From the NCBI GenBank assembly GCA_009760855.2, contig WPIO01000121.1, positions 124,001-188,000 of the forward strand: 64,000 bases of DNA, written 5' to 3'. The notes under the pieces are model-generated. The model ran no database searches. It worked only from the letters and a program-made list of their open reading frames with translations, and had not been told where the DNA came from. This stretch comes from Cristatella mucedo. Lineage: Eukaryota; Bryozoa; Phylactolaemata; Cristatellidae. Both the position numbers and the translations under genes were made by a program. Position 1 is the first letter of the stretch. Each line of letters opens with the position of its first letter. Shown in pieces: positions 34,184 to 45,839 of the stretch.

Positions 34184-34693
34184 CTAAATCTCTTTGTTTA
34201 GTTTCTTATTGCATTCTTTTGTAATTTTACATAATTTATACTTTAGTGGAAATGAACATCTAATAATATGAGAAGAAAATGTTGATTTCTCTAGATCAAT
34301 GATAAATGTATCATCGTCAATTAGTTCAAAACCTTCTGGAATATTAGATACTAATTCCATTTTATCTTGCATATAAATTAATAAAGGATTAGGATTTACA
34401 TTGATTTGAATATGGGAATCAATGTCAATAATTAAACAATTGATATTTAACCAAAAATGAGTAGTAGCAAGTTCTTGATCTCTGAAAATACTAAAACCTC
34501 TTTCTATTTGTATATCAAATTTGTCCTTCAACAAATCTCTAGCAATTAAACATGCACTTAAGCAGGATCCAATAACTTTCCTTCAATAAAATGATTCAGA
34601 AATAACTTCTACAACTTTTTAAAAATTAGTATCTAATTTGTGTAGAGATAGATTATATTTCTTTGTAAAAGTAGATTCATTTAATCCTGGCAT
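34184..34693 (-). pseudogene. Possible Cys/His papain- or transglutaminase-like protein, broken
   Basis: Starting from the ATG at 34691-34693 two stops interrupt the first third. The following open frame (34184-34534 and upstream) gives GSCLSACLIARDLLKDKF, then TTHFWLNINCLIIDID and an acidic IPEGFELIDDDTFIIDL tail. A Cys at a helix start, a His about 40 residues later before a hydrophobic strand, and an Asp at its end resemble the Cys-His-Asp order of transglutaminase/papain-like folds. This is a weak resemblance without any search; it may be an unrelated viral protein. Confidence 0.35.
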
Positions 34694-34870
34694 TATATTA
34701 TATACATATTATGTTTAAAATGTTTCAAAAGCATAAGACACAAGTTTAATGTTGGAGGAAAAGTGAATTCTTAAGACAATTTCATTTCCAATACTTAGAA
34801 TGCGAAAGATAGGGAGCATAAGAAGGATTGAAAAAGGAATTGGCTTAAGAAGGGACTTTTTCTTACAACA

Positions 34871-36990
34871 GTCCTATGCAATCGTCAGTGGGCGCTACCA
34901 CTGAAGCGATACCGTTGTGCAGGACGCGAATCTGCCTGGTCGCCTTCCGGGCTCTGCTAGTGTTGTAGGAGAATACAGTCAAGTTCTCTCGGCGATTAGA
35001 ATACCTTTACGTAAGAGGGAAGTATGTAGCAGTCGGCGAAGCTAAAGCAGCAGTCGGCTTGGTTGGTGCGGCCCGGTAGCTGGGACACAGTGTGTGAAGC
35101 GATATAGGCTGAAAGCATTTAGACGTCAGCATTCACACAATTGAATATGTGCTACGGTCAAACAATCAACGGATACACATTAAGCAGGTATTTGCTGCAT
35201 CGACTTCCCCATTGGATGCTTGCGAGAACTTTGATTATCGGAACGGAACTCTGCAGAGGTCGAGCGAGAATGTAGTTGTGTGCTAGTGCAGCCAGGCTAA
35301 CCACGGATGTCTGTTTTGCAAGATGTCCGTAAGCCAGGTCGTTTAAGGATCCCAAGGGAGTACTTGTCGATAAGAACACGGATGAATACTCACAGATGAG
35401 TGCTATTTGCATTTTGTGGCGTCATCTGTATTCGTTTCCTCCCGCAGATCATAGCTAGGCACAGCAAGAGTATCCAATCGTTTCTGTGAGATAATTACTA
35501 CTGATCGAGCCTAAGTGCCAGGCGTCCACCCCTAAAGGGCTCGGCAAGAGCTTTCCTTTTAACCATAATGGGGGCGTGGCAAGCGGAGCATGACCATTTT
35601 AACCACGCCGGCGAGCAACCGTTGTGGAGCTCGGTAGCAGGGCCTGGATAACTGGGGTCATGGCATGTGAATGTGGCAAGCGAAGCGTGACCTGCGAGGC
35701 CTGACTAGTGGCCACTGTGGATGGGGGCGTGGCGGGCAGCTGATTCAATTGCCTGCCATGTAATCTATCTCTGTAACTCAGCAGAGCCACGGAGATTAAT
35801 TCAGTGTTAGGGAAGAGAGTTTCTGACGTACATTTGGTGAGCTTTCAGTGAGCTTCAAAAAATCGGCCGAGAGATCGGCAGCTCTTATCTGCGGAGCACT
35901 CGTACGTCGAGACGCTCGTAAGCCGAGGTACTGCTGTATATATATGTGTGTGTATTTCTGGAATACACACATTGTTCCGTACCAGCAAAAAGTGCGATTC
36001 TCAAGCTTATCTGAGAAACAGGTTTTACCAAAAGTCCTTCAAAACAGCTATCGTTAGACCGATAGTTGAAAACCTTCGCTTGTAAACAGCACAATGAAGA
36101 CATGGCTCGTTCGACTTTAGTTCACGATCGAAACATTTGAGGCGGAGCTTCCGCCTTCTCGCTGTTCCTCCTCGCTGTCAGCCGCTGTGGTGGATCAGAC
36201 GAGGCGGAAGCAGGATGTGGCTCAACCAGCGTCCAACTGAACCGGAAGCATCTGACGAAACTGCAGCTCGTGCACAGCTGATGCAGACTGTGTAGAGCAC
36301 TGTTCTATGCGGCTGTGTGTGATGCAACTCAAAGCGGCGGTATGAAATCGATAAAGAAACCGGGAATAGTTGAATGGTTAAATATTCGAACCAATCAAAT
36401 ATTGATGAAAGTACTAGTCCGACGGTAAATATATGCCACCAGTTGACTGTCAAGTCTTCGGCTGATGCTCTTACACAAAAACTAGTCTCCGTGGAAATTT
36501 CTTGATGCATATACATGCAATTTTAATCTTTGGATGTTACCTTGAAAATTAGCCGAGCGCTTGAACAGAGAGATTGTTCCGTTGTGTACTCTGGGATCAA
36601 GCGAAATGCAAAACAATAGGGGAAACAAGGGAGTTCATTGCAATTGCCACGGCGATATGCAGTACCAGCACTGTATTGACGGGACGCTCGTGCAGTCGCG
36701 TCACACGCCACCTGTCGCCTTTCAGCATTCTTTGACACGCTGCCACCACCAAGTGACTGCCGCACAAGCTGAGCAATTAGCAAATGGTAGATTAGCAAAC
36801 GCTCGCTCACCACAATGAGACAAGAAACAAAGGGTGGGAGAGAGAGAAATAGAAAGAGAGAGATGACGGCTAGATATCTTTTTAAGAATCCAAGTTTGCC
36901 CTTCGTAAATCAATCGATGCCTCTGCATCGCGGGCACTAGCCGACTTCACGTAGCGGCTGTCTGACAGTTGTCGTTTAAACGGGTCGATT
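34871..36990. other. Intergenic between relic copy 3 and copy 4
   Basis: No supported gene. Contains CpG-rich patches and short open frames on both strands. Confidence 0.45.
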
Positions 36991-37221
36991 GGATAAAACA
37001 AGTAACGATTCAGACTCTCGCAAAAGTAGACAGGAGCGGTAACAAAGAACAGCCGAATCACTTTGGCGAGCTCTAAGAATTGGAGGTGTTGCCTGGATGC
37101 ACTAGCAAAGACGCCGTGAATGCTGAAGCAGGGCACCGCTTTGTGCAGCCTGCTAACTTTTGCGAGCTGAAGCCAACTGATCCCTGTAAAGCTCAGTTGC
37201 TGCTCAGTAGTAACAGCGATG
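36991..37221 (+). promoter_or_regulatory. Copy 4 promoter region
   Basis: Homologous to the region before 15225. At the TATA position (37185-37190, 37 bases before the ATG at 37222) the sequence is TGTAAA, a one-base change from TATAAA. A second in-frame ATG lies at 37219. Confidence 0.55.
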
Positions 37222-37285
37222 ATGGTCTCTCTCGCTGCGTCCTGCTGCTGTTTTATCCTCATGTGCTGCAGAGCAGGAGAAGCAG
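37222..37285 (+). CDS. Copy 4, signal-peptide exon
   Basis: The 64-nt exon encodes MVSLAASCCCFILMCCRAGEA plus one base (phase 1), with a canonical donor gtgagt. An additional ATG three bases upstream adds one Met. The hydrophobic Cys-rich core and small residues at the end fit a cleavable secretion signal. Splicing to the PAN exon at 42228 keeps the frame (G joined to CA gives Ala). The complete set of copy 4 exons adds up to 1011 nt, 336 codons plus stop, without a lesion. This is therefore the best candidate for a working gene in the window. Confidence 0.75.
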
Positions 37286-37479
37286 GTGAGTAACCGATGG
37301 AATTGTCTGCCTGCTGCCCCGGTGACTCAGCTTGATGCAATGCAGCCTCATGTCATGTATAATCAGCTCGTGAATTGTATTCGAATTCTGGGAAAAAACA
37401 ACACGGAAAGCTATCTAAATCATCAGTGGCTTTGCAATGTTTTTGCCGGTCAAGTGATCTGAATTACTCTCTGGCACAC

Positions 37480-37620
37480 TCTGTCTCCTGTTCACTCTCT
37501 GTATCTTAATCTCTCTCGCTCGCCTTATGTCTCTCACTCTGTTTCTTTCTCTCCTCTCCCTTCTTCGCTCTATTTATCCATATTCACTCTCTTTCTTCCT
37601 CTTTCTCCGAGTCTCTTTCT
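37480..37620. repeat. Short CT-rich tract in copy 4 intron 1
   Basis: Imperfect pyrimidine-rich sequence at the place where copy 2 has long (CT)n. Confidence 0.7.
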
Positions 37621-38189
37621 CAATCATGCAACATGTAAGCATGAACTATGGCGTAGGCTGCGAGTGAAATAGTAATGTCAATGCTGTTCTGTTTTGTGAT
37701 GAAATGCTGATTGCTCGTGCAACCGCTGCACGAGCGACATAATAATGTGGGCATGCGACATTGGAATAAAAGTGTGCGAGAGAGTGAGACAGCCAGAGCA
37801 AAGACGCCGTCCGTATTATGGAATACGGGTTGTTAGTCCTCCTGTGTCAGACGCTTTGTGAGACACCTTTGTCTTTTTGGGAGACAATACAAGAAAATAG
37901 CTGAAGTAATGACGCAGACAAGTTCAAAATGAATTGATTTTGAACGGTTTGGATGGCCGTTCGCTTTTTAATAACAATACGAGACGCCTGCAGGGTCTGG
38001 CTAAGAATTGTTATGCTCTACAGCGATTTGGGTAAAGCACCACAGCTCCTTGAGTCACCTGACTGATTCCTGCCTGTCACAAGACATACTAAATATTGCA
38101 TCTAGCACTAACTCCATTATTTCTTTGGATTATATACAGGAGCTCAGTCGTTGTAGTGCATCTCCACAAAAAAGTGGGGGCCATTTTTG

Positions 38190-38265
38190 CGGAGGTTTTA
38201 TATAAAGATATATATATGTATTTATTTATTTATTTACTCTAGTGTGAAATATATATACTCGTATG

Positions 38266-38359
<94 letters not shown>

Positions 38360-38365
38360 ATATTT
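38190..38365. repeat. TA-rich microsatellite (left of block-4-specific segment)
   Basis: Compound (TA)n/(TTTA)n tract. The sequence to its left aligns with the left flank of 16379-16595 in block 2. Confidence 0.85.
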
Positions 38366-38730
38366 ATTAATAGGTATCCGAAAAGGGCCATCCGGTGTGA
38401 GTGAAGGGAAACTATCCACGCTGCAGATAGATGCCGTCCACCCTAATGAAGATCATTCGCGACGATGCTCGAGATTAAGTATAGAAAAGGAGCGTCTCTA
38501 TTAGTTCACTCATCACGTGATAGCCGACGTTCGTTCGGGAGTGATGACGAATGTCGTCTTTAATGCAGTCTTTCTCGGTCGGGTGGGCGCACGTAATTTG
38601 TGGCGAGATGAAGCTTCACGATGCCATCATGCCCAGCTCATAGGAAAACGCGCCGGCACGAGCCTCGCTTCGCCTTGGCAACCGGAGCGTAGGAGACCGG
38701 TGCCCTGCTTAGCACGACTCCATCTCGCAG

Positions 38731-38886
38731 CGCTGCCCTACATCGCCATCGAAGAGGAAGCGACGCTGCAGTCGTCATCCGGAGCGTGGCTGGCCACGTG
38801 CAGCAAGGACTGAGTGCGTCAACTCGCTTGTGCAGGCCTCTGGTGCTACCACAAGGCGGAAGAGTGCCGCCTTATGCGATTGGTTT
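38731..38886 (+). pseudogene. Divergent PAN-like exon, broken
   Basis: The frame gives EEEATLQSSSGAWLATCSKD, TGA at 38811-38813, then CAGLWCYHKAEECRLMRL. It aligns with the PAN exon of copy 4 (DEAATLQSSTGASLVKCSLD and ACRLLRR) in the same order. It is interrupted on the right by a LINE tail at 38886. A second, more decayed relative is near 57975-58150. It is likely an ancient extra PAN exon or a remnant of another gene copy. Confidence 0.6.
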
Positions 38887-39062
38887 AATAATAATAATAA
38901 TAATAATAATTCACTTGATAAAGCGCCCTCAGAGAACTTAATCTCTCTCTCTAGGCGCTTTACATTTGCTGTAAAGTGAAATGCAATTGAATGGTAAGTA
39001 AAATCATGCTTGAAAAAACAAACGAAATGAATAATATGGTAAGGGGTGACATGCACAGGGTT
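38887..39062 (-). mobile_element. LINE family A 3' end (minus)
   Basis: (AAT)n tail followed by cacttgataaagcgccctc and the family 3' UTR. Only about 175 bases are present; it interrupts the divergent PAN-like exon. Confidence 0.8.
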
Positions 39063-40499
39063 TCCCTGCCTTTGACTGAGTACGACTCGTTCTGCACGAA
39101 CGAGCGGGAGCGTCGTCGTCTGCATCCGCTTCACCGCCCTCACTTGACCATTGCTTGCGGTGAAGCAACCACAAAAAAGAACGCAAGCTCAGTCCGGGGC
39201 TGCCAGCGTTTGTTGAGTTCGAGACCGCGAGCTAGCTGCTTGTGTGCGACTGTGTGCTATGCACAGGAAACACACAGCTATTTCAGCACCTGCGTCGGTT
39301 GCAAGTGTCGGCAGCTGCATTTCTGGTCACGTGACAGCACCGTTCCTAACCTGCAGCCGGCCGCAGCATCGATTTGGCTCATAGGGGCTACACTGTTGCT
39401 CCAAAGCAGCCGACTCTCAGCCGTTTAGGTCCTTATCTTGGCGAAGGAGAAGAAAAAAGAGGGTCGGAGGCATGTTGTTTCATCATGCATAAACAAACGA
39501 ACAAGCAAACATGCACACACGTAGGAGCTCACACACATGCACACACACCCACACACGCATATACATATACCATCTTTTCACTCGCCTGGACTCGCTCAGC
39601 ACGAGGCGGAATATAGATCCTAGGCCCATTTCTCCCTCACGAGAGGAAATAGCCTTCTGACGACCCAGGCAGCAGACGCCCTCTTGACTTTCGTACTTCC
39701 AATGCTCAATTGCCATTGTCAGGCACAGCTTGGGCCTAATGATGCATAGCAGCAAGTCGAAAAGGCTCTGACAAAGCTACGTCGGTAGCCGTGCTGTATG
39801 CCGAACTTAGTGAGTGGGCTTTTTCCGTTTCCACAAAAAGCTTAGCTGGAGGCGTCGGTTCGGATCATTTTGAGAGGAATGCCTCAATACTAAGGGCTGT
39901 GAAAGCCCTCCCGTGCCGTGTTCCCCCTATGCCTACATCCCCCAAGTTGCCGGGCTCGCCTCGAACGAGTCGTAGACAGCCTGGATAGCAAAGCGTCGTC
40001 CTACGTGGTGAGTGCTTAGTTCCAGAACCCTGCAGCTACTGATCCAGTCAACATGGTCAGCCCGATCTCGCTCAAGGCGGACGCATGCAAGTGCCTTAAG
40101 CAAGTCTCGCTCGCAGCCGTTCGCTGGCAGGCCCTGAAGTGCTGGCAGAGTCCACCGATCCTGATGGCATCGAGCGCTGGGTGGTGCCATAAGTGGTCAT
40201 CATGAAGCTGCAGCAGTACACCAACCTCACAGCCCAGCCTTCGCGGGATGGGATCAGCTGCTGCCTTGCCACGGGCAGATTCGCAACCCAGGGTCACTTT
40301 TAGACTTCAGATCTTCGCCTTTCATTTCGGTCCTGGCGGTTCGTTCACCAGAGGTGCTGCTAGTGGCTGCCACTAGGAGTTTTTCATACCCCAGAGTTGT
40401 CAATTCCTGCCGCTTGTGCTGCTCGGTGGCAAAGATCTTTTTCCACGTTCTGAGCCACTGCCTGCATGCGACCACGGATCGACAGTAATGGGTTAGTCA
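39063..40499. other. Unassigned part of the block-4-specific segment
   Basis: Open frames up to 145 codons on both strands, including minus-strand frames near 39933-40475. No family was recognised and no splice context supports an exon. A short (CA)n-like run lies near 39510-39560. Confidence 0.35.
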
Positions 40500-40529
40500 C
40501 CGTCCAATTGGAGCTATTTAGATCGCAGA

Positions 40530-41110
40530 GCTCACCTTAATGACGTTCAAAATTAGCTCTGCCAGCATATCTCTTGTTGAATCAACTCGAAATCTAGGTG
40601 TCATGTTCAAAGGTGACCTCTCTTTAGACGACCACATCGGCTCCACAGTCAAATCTTCGTACTTTCAACTACATAACATTGTAAAATTCGGGCTTGTTTT
40701 GATAAGGATACCACGTATAAGTTGATCCTTGCATTCATGACATCCCGTCTCAACTTCCACTCGACTCACTGCTTGCTGCCTACTGCATGTGAGATCAGGC
40801 GATTGCAGCTGGTGAAAAACTCCCCAGAGAGGCTTACCCGTCGTGAGCATCACACTTGACACATCACACCACTTCTCGCCGACATGCACTGGCTACCAGT
40901 CAAGTAATGGATAGACTTCAAGATTTTGTTTCTTAATTTTAGGTCACTTCATTCTTTTGCTCCAGCCTATCTCTCAGATCTACTCCCCCACCAGGCCAAA
41001 AATCGTACCACCCGCTTTTTGGAATCCAACAGTCTTCCAATACCTCGTACAAACCTAAACTTTACCTAAACAAACCAATCCTTTGTAGACCTTGCACTTA
41101 GCTCGCAAGC
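40530..41110 (+). mobile_element. LINE family A copy, degenerate (plus)
   Basis: Encodes remnants in order: FKISSASISLVESTRNLGVMF, DDHIGSTVKSSYFQLHNI, SRLNF, LHWLPVK, PAYLSDL, RTTRF. Stops and shifts are frequent. The right end runs into the TA tract at 41144. Confidence 0.75.
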
Positions 41111-41142
41111 CATACTATAGTCATAGGATATATTCCTATAAT

Positions 41143-41455
<313 letters not shown>

Positions 41456-42227
41456 TATAGTACTTTCTGCACCCACTTAAAGCCGAGGAGATTCGACTCT
41501 GGTTTTGATGGAAATTCACATATTGATCGCACAGGCACAATCGCCGATATAAATGCAGTAGCAAGGAAACACGAGACACACTAATAATGAGAACAGAAAT
41601 TGTGTGTATCACCCTAAGGGACACATATCTATTCACGTATTGTAATGCCGTTCTCGGTCGGACATGTGGTGAAAGGGCTCCCGCCAACATAGGTCATGGA
41701 GAATGTATTTGTTGATCAAGACCGTGGATTTGAGTTCGATGGCATACGTGATGCCCCTTAGTATTGATTATTTTACAGTAAGGACCTATGCATTTAATTG
41801 CATTTGTATTTCATAAATAGTTTGAGGTGGCAAGTCCTTCGGTTTGTGAAAGTATGCTCACTTATTACGAAACCGTTCTGATGAAGTGGAGAGAAACGTA
41901 GATACGTTGGAGGCAACAATGGGAGTAACATGCAAGTAGCTAGGTAAGATGTTTGGTATGAATCATTCGAAATGGTAGCAAGCAGTTTTATAGGGTCGAT
42001 GGGCAAGAATAGTCAGAGTGTGCTCCGCAATGTAAGATGCAAAACTTTGTGTCGGCGAAGATTATTTGAAGAAAGAGAGAGAGACCTCATGCAATGTGTC
42101 GTGAGACTACCAGTGGGCACAGGGAAACGGCAAGGTAGTTTATTCAGCGAGCCATGCAAAAAATGGCACCTAGCAAAATATTACGTGAGACTGGACTCCA
42201 GAGCGAGCTTTACTCTCGCTTTTGCAG

Positions 42228-42476
42228 CAATAGCGGCAGGGTCCGTGGGCCTGTTTGGGATGACTTCCCTCACAGCGTTTCCAGAAGCCACCGTCGATGA
42301 AGCAGCAACGCTTCAGTCATCGACCGGAGCATCGCTGGTGAAGTGCAGCCTGGACTGCAAGCTTCAAAGTGACTGCATCGGTTTCTACTTCCGCAGCACT
42401 GCAGGAGCGTGTCGTCTGCTGCGACGGCTCGCCTTACCATCAAATGATCACGACATTTTCTACATAGATAAAGCGG
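42228..42476 (+). CDS. Copy 4, PAN/apple domain exon
   Basis: Acceptor cttttgcag. The frame reads GSVGLFGMTSLTAFPEA, then ATLQSSTGASLVKCSLDC, KLQSDCIGFYF, STAGACRLLRR, and HDIFYIDKAG. The Cys spacing (C-x3-C-x5-C, later C) with the F.Y core is that of a PAN/apple module. The donor at 42477 (gttcgt) gives the phase-1 end required by the next exon. If it were not used, the frame would end at TAA 42524-42526 and yield a secreted PAN-only protein. Expected location is extracellular, binding glycans or proteins. It is closely similar to 18334-18582. Confidence 0.8.
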
Positions 42477-42709
42477 GTTCGTTCCATTCGGCTGCCGACC
42501 ATGCTCGTCTGTGTCCGTGTGCTTAAATGTGAACTTGTGTAATTTTGCATGTGCGTCCTTTTGTTGTGTTCACTTGTGTTTTCGTGCTTCTGCATCTATG
42601 CATTACGCATGCTAAGAGCTGTGCTTTACACACACACACACACTGATACTTCTGCAAATATCTAGGTTCGCAATCACCCGTTGGTTAGTTATTATAAAAC
42701 TATTTACAG

Positions 42710-42940
42710 CTGCAGCAGCATATCTGTCGGCGACCACGACTCAGCCGACCAGGAATCAGCCGACCACTATTCAGCCGACCACGACTAAGCCGACCTCAAC
42801 TCAGTCGAAAACGACTCTGCCGACCACAAATTCACCAACCACGACTCAGCAGACCACCACGATTACTTTATCAAAAGGAACTACTCAGCTGATCACAAAT
42901 GCATCTACCATTGCAGCCACCACCACAGGCTTCGATCGAG
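42710..42940 (+). CDS. Copy 4, mucin-like linker exon
   Basis: The 231-nt exon (acceptor ctatttacag, donor gttact) is open in phase 1 and encodes AAAYLSATTTQPTRNQPTT, then further TTTKP and TTTQQ units and a Ser/Thr-rich end. No cysteines. It is shorter than copy 2's linker by 165 nt (55 codons), all loss or gain being in whole codons. Its likely role is an O-glycosylated spacer. Confidence 0.8.
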
Positions 42941-43811
42941 GTTACTTAAGAAAAAAGCTGTAGCTGTGCAGCAAAGAGTTCAGTGGCCAAAGCGGATGCA
43001 AGCGGAAAATATGCAGCCCTGCAAAGCTGAGCTGATGCTGGCAATTTAAATGCCGGCACGGCCACACTAACAAAAGCCAGGTCTCCGAGGGTAAAGTAAT
43101 AGCTGCAGGAATGACGACTGCCTAGGGTTCTCCTAGCTCCCTGTCGTAGCTGTTATTGCTGACAGTAGGAAGTCACTCTCGATATTGGCTATTTTGTGGC
43201 CGAGAATCAGCTTTCCAAACATTAAAAAACCACTTAAACGCTTTGTGTGTTAAGAGGACCAAGCCTTGCAGTTGCACTTCCATTACGAAATCCCGGTTAT
43301 TAGAACTAAAAATGTTAGCTTTTGTAAGCAGAAAAATTTCGAAGCTTCAGTATCAAAATCACTTACATAGATTTTTTAAATGTCGATTCGTCACAATTGA
43401 TTTATTTTAATATTAACAATTTTTACGCCTTACCATCTAGGCTCGAGTCCTACGGAATTTCAAAATCCGGTTGGAAATTGATACGTCTTAGTACACTATA
43501 GTGGATATATTTTTAAGATTTCATTTTATTTAACCTGAATTATAAAGAAACTTGCTCGCTTTTACCTCACGTGAATCATTTTATCAGTAATAGTGTGCCT
43601 AATTTTAACGCGAGAAAGATATTTTAAAGCGATTATATATTTTGTGGATGTGGCCATTCGATTGTCATGTGACGCCGACCGTCCTGACTTCGCGCGACTC
43701 GAAAGCAGCAGCGGATATAGCAGCTGCAACTGAGTGTGCACTTCTAGCTTGGATTCAATGCGCGTTTTGCCTAACTCAACCACACTTGTGATTCGATTAC
43801 TTTCTCTGCAG
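42941..43811 (+). other. Copy 4 intron
   Basis: Homologous to 19242-20114. No coding content. Confidence 0.55.
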
Positions 43812-43841
43812 GCTCAGGATCGCCAGGAGTCGTATCCTTAC
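43812..43841 (+). CDS. Copy 4, 30-nt spacer exon
   Basis: Acceptor tttctctgcag and donor gtaagt. It encodes GSGSPGVVSL in phase 1. It joins to 44080 through C plus GT (Arg). Confidence 0.8.
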
Positions 43842-44079
43842 GTAAGTGTTAGGCACCAATCAGACCTGTAAAGTCTTACACAATTGAATGCATGGGTTAA
43901 TTCCATTCAGTAGCTATAGACATATTGCTGAAAACCACGAGTATGCTTGATCCGTGTCAAATTTACTTGCAGCACACTTTCAATGATGAACTCGTGGTCC
44001 CCCCCCCGATGTAGTCACGTGACAAGTTAAGTCGGAACGTCGCCTCGCAACGTGTCATCTTTTGCCTCCGTTCGTTTAG

Positions 44080-44274
44080 GTAAGCCGGCCACCCAGTCGA
44101 CGTCATCTCCGGAGAAATCTTCGTCTTGCTGTGGACCAGCATACGCATTTGACGGTGACATTAAAACGTATGCTCTCACGCAGGATGCTCCCTACCAATG
44201 GATTGCAGTCGATCTAGAAGGAAACTACACCGTTTCAACGATCACCGTGACAGCTGTAAACGATGCAAACGACG
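44080..44274 (+). CDS. Copy 4, F-type lectin domain exon, N-terminal half
   Basis: Acceptor ttcgtttag is intact here, unlike copy 2. It encodes KPATQSTSSPEKSSSCC, GPAYAFDGDIKTYAL, YQWIAVDLEGNYTV and TITVTAVNDAND. The fold-forming residues of the F5/8C domain are kept, but the sugar-contacting His is Leu, the first Arg is Val, and one codon is inserted before the place of the second Arg. Fucose binding as in eel fucolectin is therefore unlikely; another ligand or a changed role is possible. The weak donor gtcggt at 44275 matches copies 1 and 2. Confidence 0.8.
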
Positions 44275-44345
44275 GTCGGTGATCGCCTTGGCACGTGCTG
44301 ACCGTGCTGCTGCTGCTCTGTTGCTCTTTGAGCTCCTATTGAGTG

Positions 44346-44412
44346 CTCGATTCTGCCCCAGTCCGAATACCATCGATCCTGGTGAGGATATTCGGACTGG
44401 GGCAGAATCGAG
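44346..44412. other. Perfect 24-bp hairpin in copy 4 intron
   Basis: Arms 44346-44369 and 44389-44412 are exact reverse complements (24 of 24) around a 19-nt loop, 72 bases after the lectin exon donor. The equivalent in copy 2 is 20641-20707. No similar structure was seen in copies 1 or 5. Confidence 0.9.
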
Positions 44413-45839
44413 ACCACGATGCTGCTGGATGCAGTGAAAGCAGTGGCCGGTGCAGGGATGCAGTGAGACGAGCTTGGCTCGCTCAAAGCCCGTGCATCCG
44501 GGACGGGGAGACAAACAGCACCACGGTGCATTTACTACTGCACCCTCGTTTCAAGATGAATGCAGGCGGGGGCCTGTTCTCCGGAAGCGAAAGCATTGCT
44601 TTAGCAGCTGCATCCTGTGGTTCACCTAAGGCAACAAGTAGGTGCGTTTTGCAACCGACTGGTGAGCAGTGATTATTCACAGCCTACTTGGGTCTTTATG
44701 AAAAGTTTCAAAAGAACGTATGAGCTTGAGAACTTGATTAAAAAAAACGAGTGAACTTATGTCAAATAACGCCATCAGATCAAATTAAAAGAAATGATCG
44801 TCGACCGGGACTTTAACCCAACTAGACGTGTTGCCTCGTTTACAGGAATGCTGCAGCAACATTTTGGCTACCAGCGTTTAGAGTACTAAGCTGACTTAGC
44901 AATCAAGACTGTTGCCACAGTACTGCTCGATGGCTGAATCAGTGTCGTTTTTCTGCTTAGACAAAGATTTTTGGCTCTCTTATTTTATAAATGTATAGTG
45001 GTGTTTTCTGAGTATTCTAGATCGCATACACCACTGCTGCATTTTTATAGAGCCTGATTATTTCAGCGGCAAGTCTGGACTACCATTATTTGAACCAGTC
45101 AGGATTTTCTATTACAAATTATTCTGATCGAGCTTTTGGTGCAGGGGATTTACGGCCACGAAATCGCTTCCAATATTTCCAGACTGCACGTTTGAGATAC
45201 TTGAAATGATGGTCTCGTTACAGCCTCAAAAGCTAGCTATACGGCACTAGCGACCTGAGATGGCTCAAATGACGCCAAATTATCCCGATTTATTTTGGAA
45301 AATGGTGTTTGGAGCCAAAGTGATGGTCGTAAAACGTATGCGAATGAGATTACCGGACCTTCGCAGAGCTTCCATCCTTTGTAGCTACCTAGTCTCCGCT
45401 GCAACGAGTGACCTGACTCACAGCCATCGCTTTGTTTCCTGATGTTGACTCGGAAAACCAGAGTGCTGGGTTTCTGCTCTGGTTATTGAGCTATACCACT
45501 CGGGTACTGGGAGCATCGGCTGCAGTTGCTGAAACAATACTGGGTGCATGCTAAGTCACAAAACTCTAGCAGATTATTGGGCTGAGCTAAAAATTAGAAT
45601 ATTACAATTATATAAATGGTCGTTATATAATATATTTATTGGCCTCTTTCCAAATTACGTGCCTACACTCAACACCACTTGGTCTCAACTCCACCCGCCA
45701 AGGCCTTGGGAACGCTGAACGAACTTCCCATATTCCGGTCGCTTGCTCTGCCACAGTGAGCCGCGTCACAAGCCGTTAGTCAGCCGTTAGTCCGCCACCA
45801 GTATTGGCGCCTCCGCTCAATTGCTGCCGCTCCGTTTAG
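44413..45839 (+). other. Copy 4 intron between lectin exons
   Basis: Homologous to copy 2 but shorter by about 980 bases. No coding content. Becomes nearly identical to copy 2 from about 45610. Confidence 0.55.

Larger units (their letters stand above)
32704..34870. mobile_element. AT-rich virus-like / Polinton-like insert, fragment
   Basis: An island of about 2.2 kb with sharply higher A+T than its surroundings and without the local microsatellites or host repeats. It carries remnants of at least five genes, closely packed on both strands: AP2 (+), Cys-rich (-), integrase (+), EF-hand/membrane (-) and a Cys/His protein (-). The integrase and EF-hand genes converge and overlap by about ten bases. 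Such packing with an integrase fits Polinton-like elements, adintoviruses or integrated large DNA viruses rather than host genes. All frames carry stops or shifts. No terminal inverted repeats or target duplication were found, so it is probably an internal fragment. Confidence 0.7.

Noticed and set aside
39933-40475. Minus-strand frames upstream of the LINE copy at 40530
   Set aside because: Not recognisable as transposon or host protein; two overlapping frames without features.
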